Part shown: positions 32,256-37,712 of the stretch, piece by piece
Layout: each line of letters opens with the position of its first letter
Position numbering within the stretch: the first letter of the stretch is position 1
NCBI GenBank assembly: GCA_025996865.1
Contig: BNTV01000039.1
Location: 1-37,712 of the forward strand
DNA length: 37,712 nt
From: Bacteroidia bacterium
GTDB taxonomy: Bacteria > Bacteroidota > Bacteroidia > Bacteroidales > Azobacteroidaceae
Reading direction: 5' to 3'
The notes under the pieces: generated by a model
Seen by the model: the letters and a program-made list of their open reading frames with translations, nothing else
The model's database searches: none
Told to the model about the DNA's origin: nothing
Position numbers and translations under genes: made by a program

Positions 32256-32927
32256 ATGTCAAAACAACCACTCACAATCCCTAATTTAATCTCTCTCGCC
32301 AAATCTTTTTGCGAGCAAGAATCCAAAACGCCAAACAGCGAATTGTTTGGTGTAACCGATGGCAAAGCAGTTGGAACACATATTGAACATAAATTCAAAG
32401 ATTTTTTGCTTTCAAAATACGAGTTGCAAGTGGGTAGTTCGGCGAACGGCATTGATTTGCCTTCGTCTGAAATCAATACGGATATAAAAGTAACTTCTAT
32501 TGATAAACCGCAATCGTCTTGCCCATTCAAAAACGCACAGCAAAAGATATTCGGGTTGGGTTACAATTTGTTGGTATTTGTTTATGACAAACATGACAAT
32601 GCCAAAACTAAAACGGCTTTATTGGATTTTGTGAGTTGTTCGTTCATTGAAAAAGACAGAACGGCTGACTATCAAACTACCACGACTATTCTGCAAATGA
32701 TTGACAACAAGGCAAATGCAGAAGATATTTTTGCCTATTTGAATGACCGTAATATTCCTGCCGATGAATTTACATTGATGCAGATAGCAGAACAAATCTT
32801 GAAAAACCCACCAAAGCAAGGCTATCTCACTATTTCTAATGCTTTACAATGGCGATTACAGTATCAGCGAATAGTGGATTTGTCTGAGAATGTCACGGGA
32901 ATCACAAAAATTATTGATAACTGTTAA
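32256..32927 (+). CDS. Type II restriction endonuclease (PD-(D/E)xK)
   Basis: The 223-residue protein is predicted to cut DNA at the site protected by the next gene's methyltransferase. A catalytic pattern is visible: Glu44 in GTHIEHKFKDFL, Asp67 in NGIDLP and Asp76-Ile-Lys78 in NTDIKVTS, followed by SSCPFKNAQQKIFGLGYNLL. The family fits single-domain type II enzymes, but the recognition site cannot be read from sequence. The stop is 1 base before the methyltransferase ATG, so the pair is co-translated. No frameshift is seen, so it may be active. Confidence 0.8.
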   Translation: MSKQPLTIPNLISLAKSFCEQESKTPNSELFGVTDGKAVGTHIEHKFKDFLLSKYELQVGSSANGIDLPSSEINTDIKVTSIDKPQSSCPFKNAQQKIFGLGYNLLVFVYDKHDNAKTKTALLDFVSCSFIEKDRTADYQTTTTILQMIDNKANAEDIFAYLNDRNIPADEFTLMQIAEQILKNPPKQGYLTISNALQWRLQYQRIVDLSENVTGITKIIDNC

Positions 32928-32928
32928 T

Positions 32929-34590
32929 ATGAATTTTGACCACATAGATATTGTATATGAGGCTTTATCATTCTTTCAAGAAAACAAAACCGCCAACTTC
33001 CAAGAGATAAATCAACTTTTGAAAGCACAATCCGGCGTTATTGATTTTTTTGAAAAAGAAGCGGATTATATTCAACTGAAACAAAAAGTTGAAACATCAC
33101 AATCCGTTGCTTGTGAATCGCGTACAGAATATGGCGATTTCCAAACCAACCGAAATTTATCTCTTTCCATAACCAAATATCTATCTAATAAAGATATTAC
33201 CCCGCAAGTATTGATTGAACCAACTTGCGGAAAAGGCAGTTTTATTTTATCGGCAATTCAAACGTTCAACTCATTACAACAAGTTTTTGGTATTGAAATA
33301 CAAGAAGTCTATTTATGGGAATTAAAATTTGAACTGCTCGAATATTTTTTGAAAAATCCAACAGCCAACAAACCGGAAATTCATTTATATCATTGCAATG
33401 TATTCGATTTTGATTTTCAGCAAATTAAAAAGCAAATCAACGGACGGGAATTATTGGTTATCGGAAATCCGCCGTGGGTTACAAATTCGACACTTTCTTC
33501 GCTTAATTCAAAGAATTTGCCAACAAAATCTAATTTCAAAAATGTAAAAGGCATTGATGCCATTACAGGCAAAGGCAATTTTGATATAGGCGAATATATT
33601 GCTCTAAATATGCTGGATTTATTTGCAAAAGAAAAGGGGAATTTTGCCTTTTTGATTAAAAATTCCGTTATCAAAAATATTGTTTACGAACAAAAACGAA
33701 ATAAATACCCGATTTCAAATTTGGAAAAGCATACTATTAATGCACAAAAAGAGTTTGGGGCGGCTGTTGATGCAAGCTTATTTGTGTGCAAATTTAATTC
33801 CCCGCCTGAATTTACGGCAAAAGAATTTGATTTTTACACTTCAAAATCGCGTGTAACTTTGGGTTGGATAAATAACAAATTTGCGTCCGACATCGAAAAA
33901 TATAAAAAATATCAGCAATTTGATGGTGTTTGTCCGTTTGAATGGCGACAGGGAATTAAACATGATTGCGCCAAAGTGATGGAACTGGAACGTATTGACG
34001 GTGGCTTTCGTAATGCGCTTGGCGAAGAATTTGAATTGGAAGAAGATTTGGTTTATGGTATTTTAAAAAGTTCTGATTTACAAATAGATAGAATAGATAC
34101 ACCACGAAAATATACAATCGTTACGCAAAAAAAAGTCGGACAAGAAACAAAGCAAATATTAGAAAATTTACCGAAAACAAAAGCCTATTTGGAACGGCAT
34201 AAAGAACATTTTTTGCAGAGAAAATCAAGCATATACAAAGGCAAACCCATGTACTCTATTTTCGGTGTCGGCGACTATTCTTTCAAGCCGTACAAAGTAG
34301 CCATTTCGGGACTTTACAAACAAACAAAATTTACTCTGGTTGAGCCAAACGGAACTGTACTTTTGCTTGACGATACTTGCTATTTCATTGGTTTTGATAC
34401 GCTTGAAGAAGCGCAAACAGTACAATCCTCACTCAATAAACCCGAAATACAAGCGTTTATCGAATCGTTTATGTTTACCGATGCCAAACGCGCAATTACA
34501 AAGGAATTGTTGATGCGGATTGATTTTGAGTCAAATGCACGGCAACCAAAAAGATGTGTTGTAGAAGGACAACTAAATTTGGAATTCTGA
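32929..34590 (+). CDS. Type II DNA methyltransferase (NPPW motif)
   Basis: About 553 residues from the ATG at 32929 (MNFDHIDIVYEALSFF), just after the endonuclease stop; an in-frame ATG at 32890 would run inside that gene. Motif I is at about 97-105 (EPTCGKGSF) and the catalytic motif IV NPPW is at 180-183, in the order expected of gamma-class amino methyltransferases that make N6-methyladenine (N4-methylcytosine is less likely). The C-terminal half (about 300-553) should hold the target-recognition domain, including YGILKSSDLQIDRI and PMYSIFGVGDYSFKPYKVAI. It protects host DNA from the partner endonuclease. Confidence 0.88.
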   Translation: MNFDHIDIVYEALSFFQENKTANFQEINQLLKAQSGVIDFFEKEADYIQLKQKVETSQSVACESRTEYGDFQTNRNLSLSITKYLSNKDITPQVLIEPTCGKGSFILSAIQTFNSLQQVFGIEIQEVYLWELKFELLEYFLKNPTANKPEIHLYHCNVFDFDFQQIKKQINGRELLVIGNPPWVTNSTLSSLNSKNLPTKSNFKNVKGIDAITGKGNFDIGEYIALNMLDLFAKEKGNFAFLIKNSVIKNIVYEQKRNKYPISNLEKHTINAQKEFGAAVDASLFVCKFNSPPEFTAKEFDFYTSKSRVTLGWINNKFASDIEKYKKYQQFDGVCPFEWRQGIKHDCAKVMELERIDGGFRNALGEEFELEEDLVYGILKSSDLQIDRIDTPRKYTIVTQKKVGQETKQILENLPKTKAYLERHKEHFLQRKSSIYKGKPMYSIFGVGDYSFKPYKVAISGLYKQTKFTLVEPNGTVLLLDDTCYFIGFDTLEEAQTVQSSLNKPEIQAFIESFMFTDAKRAITKELLMRIDFESNARQPKRCVVEGQLNLEF

Positions 34591-34618
34591 CAAACGTGAA
34601 AAACCATAGAGCATCAAC

Positions 34619-35317
34619 CTACTCATTCATTCTTTTAAAAAACTCCTTACTATATGCCCTGCCGACAGGTACTTGAATTTTATCCGTTGTCACTTTTTCC
34701 CGACTGAACGATTTGATTTTATCAATGGGGATGATGTAGGAGTTATGCACACGGATAAATCGCTCTTCGGGAAGCAATTTTTGGATGTTTTTCATGGTCA
34801 TCACCGGCATGTAGGTTTCGTTTGGCGTGACAATTTTGATGTAATTATCAAAGGCTTCAACATACAATATGGAATGAAGCGGCAAATGTACATTCTGATA
34901 CTTGCATTTAAATGAAATAATCTCATCGACATTTTTTCCCTGAACCGATTTTATTAAAGAGGATTGCAATCGTTCTTCCGCTTTGGCGTAAGCTTTCAGA
35001 AACCGCTCGAAATCAAAAGGTTTCAGAAGATAATCCACAACGTCCAACTCGAAACCGGTCAGGGCATATTGTTCATAAGCCGTCGTAAAGATAATCAATG
35101 GCTTTTTGTTCAATGAATTAGCAATTTGTATCCCGGATAAATCAGGCATGTGAATATCTAAAAAAATCAAATCCGGTTCTAAACTTTCGATATAACATAA
35201 TGCCTCCACCGAATCATTATAAACTCCTATCAGATTGATAGAAGGAACTTTACTGCAATAGCGAGTCAGCAGTTTCAATGCTAACGGTTCGTCGTCAATG
35301 GCCATACAACGCATCAT
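34619..35317 (-). CDS. LytTR-family response regulator
   Basis: The 232-residue protein has a receiver domain (1-120) with Asp8/Asp9 and phospho-acceptor Asp54 in LIFLDIHMPDLSG and Lys in DYLLKPFDFERF, and a LytTR DNA-binding domain (about 130-232: HSILYVEAFDNYIKIVTPNE, LLPEERFIRVHNSYIIPIDK, VPVGRAYSKEFF). It pairs with the LytS-type kinase, whose stop it overlaps by 4 bases. Targets are unknown; the next gene upstream beyond the debris is an MFS transporter, which such pairs may control. Confidence 0.93.
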   Translation of the reverse strand: MMRCMAIDDEPLALKLLTRYCSKVPSINLIGVYNDSVEALCYIESLEPDLIFLDIHMPDLSGIQIANSLNKKPLIIFTTAYEQYALTGFELDVVDYLLKPFDFERFLKAYAKAEERLQSSLIKSVQGKNVDEIISFKCKYQNVHLPLHSILYVEAFDNYIKIVTPNETYMPVMTMKNIQKLLPEERFIRVHNSYIIPIDKIKSFSREKVTTDKIQVPVGRAYSKEFFKRMNE

Positions 35318-36360
35318 ACTAAATTTATTTTAAGAAAAACACTATAAACCTCCGAATCACTTTTAATATCTAATGTATGACGTTCAGGATAAGCTAATTC
35401 CAAACGTTTTTTGATATTTTCCAAACCGATGCCGGAAGAATTAACAATATCTTTTTGCACTTGAAAGATAGAATTTTTGATAGTAAATTCCAAAACTCCC
35501 TTTTCAATTCCGATACTCAAATGGATAAAACAATCAATATGTGCGCTGATTCCATATTTAAAGGCATTTTCCACGAAAGGAATAAAGGTTAGAGGCATGA
35601 TTTCCGAGGAAGTGAAATCGCCTTTCATCTCTACCTGCAAATCAAATTTTTCGGAAGTGCGCAGACTTTGAAGATTCAAATATTCGCTGAGCATCTTAAT
35701 TTCCTTTTCTAAGGGAATCAAATTTTTATCACTCTCAACGGTCACAAATCGCAGAAAATCGGAAAGCGAAAGAATCGCCTTGGGCGCTTTATCATCCTTG
35801 CTCAAAGCCAAATAATAGATACTGTTCAGGCTATTGAATAAAAAATGCGGATGAATTTGTGATTTCAGAAACGAAAGTTCGGCTTCTACTTTTGAATTTT
35901 CCAATTCTTTCAAGCGACGCTTTTCTTCATACCATTGCGTAATCACTTTTATTCCCGTACTCACAATGAATACGAGGAGAAAATGAGTGGTACGAGTATA
36001 AATGCCCAATCTTTTCATCATGTTGTCGGGCATCGGTCTATCCGGTTTGACAGGCTGTTCGGAAAAGAAAAATGAATGAAAAATCCAAGGAAAAATGAAA
36101 TAAAGCAATATGCAAGCGAAAGTAATGCCAAAGAATACAATTATTTTTTTCTTCGACAGAAAACTGGGAACAAATACATTGAGATTGCAATAAAAGTAAC
36201 TGATTAAAAACAAGTTGCTTGCAATAAAAAGTGTCGGATGCATCGAAATCGCATGCACCAAACCCGGCTCATTGATTATCGGAAAGACAATAAAAACAGC
36301 CCATCCGATGATGTGAGCCAAAATTAAAACCGTTTTTTCCTTTTTTCCTTGTTGCATCAC
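35314..36360 (-). CDS. LytS-type sensor histidine kinase
   Basis: The 348-residue kinase has four membrane helices in the first 140 residues (VLILAHIIGWAVFIVFPII, LFIASNLFLISYFYC, IIVFFGITFACILLYFIFP, FLLVFIVSTGIKVI), a short coiled linker (KRRLKELENSKVEAELSFL), and the His_kinase domain with QIHPHFLFNSLNS (His170). The ATPase domain shows FIPFVENAFKYGI and SSGIGLENIKKRLELAYP. No separate sensor domain is present, so the signal is probably read in the membrane. It is the first of the two-gene operon with the LytTR regulator. Confidence 0.93.
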   Translation of the reverse strand: MMQQGKKEKTVLILAHIIGWAVFIVFPIINEPGLVHAISMHPTLFIASNLFLISYFYCNLNVFVPSFLSKKKIIVFFGITFACILLYFIFPWIFHSFFFSEQPVKPDRPMPDNMMKRLGIYTRTTHFLLVFIVSTGIKVITQWYEEKRRLKELENSKVEAELSFLKSQIHPHFLFNSLNSIYYLALSKDDKAPKAILSLSDFLRFVTVESDKNLIPLEKEIKMLSEYLNLQSLRTSEKFDLQVEMKGDFTSSEIMPLTFIPFVENAFKYGISAHIDCFIHLSIGIEKGVLEFTIKNSIFQVQKDIVNSSGIGLENIKKRLELAYPERHTLDIKSDSEVYSVFLKINLV

Positions 36361-36434
36361 TCCTTAATTATTTGTTCAAACAAAGGAACAAAGATAATAA
36401 CAGAAAATGAAAAAGTTTGGGTAAACGGCAAAAA

Positions 36435-36521
36435 CAAATACGTTATCGCCTCATTAACACCCTGTACATCCGCACAAAAGTAGGTACAGGCATTCCTATA
36501 TGCTTTTTGAAACGCGATGCA
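36435..36521 (-). pseudogene. Second copy of the 3' end of the MFS transporter gene
   Basis: These 87 bases match 37058-37144 at about 82 positions. On the minus strand they read ASRFKKHIGMPVPTFVRMYR, VLMRR and a TAA (36445-36443), the last about 27 residues of the transporter at the right edge. No upstream part of that gene is present here, so this is a truncated duplicate. Confidence 0.7.
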
Positions 36522-36571
36522 ACATTTGTAACCCTGCGAGTGTAAAAAAACATCAATAACTATGGTTGTTG

Positions 36572-36712
36572 CTATTGATTCATCCACTCTTTAAACGCGG
36601 CAACCCGCTCCCGACTTACGATTATTTCTTCCTTTTCAGTCCGGTTGGTCAGAATAATTTTCAACCGATTCGACGAATAAGCGATGATATCCTGAATGGC
36701 GGAGAAACGGAA
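36572..36712 (-). pseudogene. Remnant of a LytTR-like DNA-binding domain
   Basis: On the minus strand a frame without start reads AIQDIIAYSSNRLKIILTNR, then TEKEEIIVSRERVAAFKEWM, NQ and a TAG (36574-36572). The phrase VSRERVAAFKEWM resembles the last strand and helix of LytTR domains. It overlaps the 3' end of the secreted 95-residue frame in another frame, so a join occurred near 36710. Confidence 0.45.
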
Positions 36713-36948
36713 TCATTATTTATGCCGACATAAAACGTTACTTTAAGTACGTTGCAATTGATTTTCGTTCCTTCCACAACATCTAAATTTCGCCATTTCA
36801 TGGTAACATCATACTCCTGAATTTCAGATATTTTAGCTTTAATATCACTCGGTCTGAGGGCGATATATTTTTCGATATCATTGCCCTGTGCATATACGCC
36901 ATTTGTAATCAAAACAAATGCCGGAATTAAATAAATTAGCGTTTTCAT
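36661..36948 (-). CDS. Secreted protein with a likely altered C-terminus
   Basis: The frame starts MKTLIYLIPAFVLITNGVYA, a signal peptide, and continues with a soluble beta-rich text (ISEIQEYDVTMKWRNLDVVE, KINCNVLKVTFYVGINND). The last about 15 residues (SPPFRISSLIRRIG) lie over the LytTR-like remnant in another frame and look unnatural. The gene was probably longer before a deletion joined it to that remnant. Family unknown. It lies between two copies of a transporter 3' end. Confidence 0.45.
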   Translation of the reverse strand: MKTLIYLIPAFVLITNGVYAQGNDIEKYIALRPSDIKAKISEIQEYDVTMKWRNLDVVEGTKINCNVLKVTFYVGINNDSVSPPFRISSLIRRIG

Positions 36949-37065
36949 ATAATTTCTTTGCTTTTAATTAATAATGGTGCAAAGTAAATGGATGAAAACT
37001 AACTAAGCAATTCAAAGTTGCAGAGTCGTTGTTTTATGGGGCGGAATTGCCAATCTTCAAATACG

Positions 37066-37712
37066 TTATCGCTTCATCAACACCCGATACATCCGCACAA
37101 AAGTAGGTACAGGCATCCCTATATGCTTTTTGAAACGCGATGCAGCAATGGCAATCAAAGTTATCGCACCCAAAATCACGCTATATCCAAACAGTTCTTG
37201 CAGCGTATTTACCATTGGCAAATTAGATTGTGCCGCATTTTCGCCGAGCAAAGCCAAATTTTTCGATAACACGCCGCTCATGGCGCGGGAATAAATCGCA
37301 TCCCCGATAGGTGAAGCAATACCCGTGCGGATAAAGCCCAATATGCAAATCACTTGAAAATAGTTTCTGAAATGGGAAGTGGCTTGCGCATAAACCGTTA
37401 GCGTGATAAAAATAACGACCTGCCCGAAACCGCAGCAAACGAGCGGTAGATAGAGTTTTTCGATATTGGTGGCGGGCGACATCAGAAAATACATCATCAC
37501 CGTGTAAAGCACGATAAACGACATGCCGATAAATGTAACGAGTTTTTTATGCCATTGCAGGCGGGAGAGGGTAAACCATGAAAAAACTGCGCCCAACGCC
37601 ATGCCGAAAAATTCAAACCATTTGAGTGATGCCGTATTCAGCGTGTCGAAATGGAGGATTGCGCCCGTAAACGTATTTTGCAAGACCGTTTTTGTCGTGA
37701 GCAGAATACCCA
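37066..37712 (-). CDS. MFS transporter, 5' part beyond the right edge
   Basis: The frame is open through the window edge (GILLTTKTVLQNTFTGAILH near the end, so the TTG at 37683 is not the start). At least five membrane helices are visible, for example FEFFGMALGAVFSWFTLSRL, LVTFIGMSFIVLYTVMMYFL and YSVILGAITLIAIAASRF, ending with the basic tail KKHIGMPVPTFVRMYRVLMK. This fits the C-terminal half of a 12-14 helix MFS exporter of the kind often next to LytS/LytTR or TolC-HlyD genes. The substrate cannot be told. Confidence 0.7.
   Translation of the reverse strand, partial: GILLTTKTVLQNTFTGAILHFDTLNTASLKWFEFFGMALGAVFSWFTLSRLQWHKKLVTFIGMSFIVLYTVMMYFLMSPATNIEKLYLPLVCCGFGQVVIFITLTVYAQATSHFRNYFQVICILGFIRTGIASPIGDAIYSRAMSGVLSKNLALLGENAAQSNLPMVNTLQELFGYSVILGAITLIAIAASRFKKHIGMPVPTFVRMYRVLMKR

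Noticed and set aside
32890..32928. Upstream ATG for the methyltransferase
   Set aside because: It lies inside the endonuclease gene in another frame; the ATG at 32929 directly after the endonuclease stop gives a natural N-terminus.
36357..36587. 76-residue minus-strand frame
   Set aside because: It is the out-of-frame reading of the duplicated transporter tail and nearby AT-rich DNA; the other frame gives the transporter end exactly.
1..37712. CRISPR array, tRNA or rRNA genes, insertion-sequence transposase
   Set aside because: No regularly spaced repeats, no tRNA cloverleaf with CCA-type ends, no rRNA text and no transposase motif were seen by eye; a program search could still find a divergent tRNA.

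Overview
The window is AT-rich DNA (roughly 40% G+C by eye) from a member of the Bacteroidota, most likely order Bacteroidales. The evidence is the repeated promoter form TAnnTTTG with an upstream TTTG, the recF-DUF721 and pyrG-yidC gene pairs, a TonB receptor with an N-terminal STN domain paired with a DUF4249 lipoprotein, and LytS/LytTR pairs. Species cannot be fixed from this sequence.

Layout. 1-1504: the 5' stub of a secreted-protein gene runs into the 3' end of a LamG/kelch gene on the other strand, so the left edge looks like a rearrangement. 1659-8908: housekeeping block on the + strand: recF, a DUF721/DciA-like gene, a BetR-like HTH regulator, an unknown anchored protein, pyrG and yidC. 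8905-9648: a RelE/ParE-type toxin-antitoxin pair inside near-perfect 20-bp inverted repeats. 9645-13679 (- strand): an ApbE lipoprotein, an unknown two-gene operon whose first gene is broken, and guaA. 13788-21306 (- strand): a complete metal-efflux operon transcribed as response regulator, sensor kinase, CzcC-, CzcB- and CzcA-like genes. 21415-22490: three small envelope genes (YtxH-like, holin-like, unknown).

22500-27540 is the most fluid part. It holds a candidate 6S-like RNA with its own promoter, nested stems and terminator; a long palindrome; remnants of a SEC-C protein, an HlyD-like adaptor, a TolC-like channel, a carbohydrate-binding lipoprotein, a radical-SAM RiPP maturase (CXXX type) and a Bcr/CflA-type transporter; an intact AAA/DUF4143 ATPase with two palindromic operators; an unknown 139-residue protein; and a second candidate small RNA.

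27710-31710: a DUF1761 membrane protein and, convergently, a TonB receptor with its DUF4249 lipoprotein. 31938-34590: a compact restriction-modification system (XRE regulator, PD-(D/E)xK endonuclease, NPPW DNA methyltransferase). 34619-37712 (- strand): a LytTR response regulator and LytS-type kinase, debris including a second copy of a transporter 3' end, and an MFS transporter running off the right edge.

How the parts work together: the metal operon is self-contained, with a regulator, a sensor with a His/His/Cys cluster in its periplasmic loop, and all three pump parts. The restriction-modification and toxin-antitoxin modules are accessory cargo set between core genes. The 22.5-27.5 kb stretch reads as a site of repeated insertion, deletion and decay. 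The strongest new candidates are the two small RNAs, the paired operators before the DUF4143 ATPase, the inverted-repeat toxin-antitoxin cassette and the eroded RiPP maturase locus.
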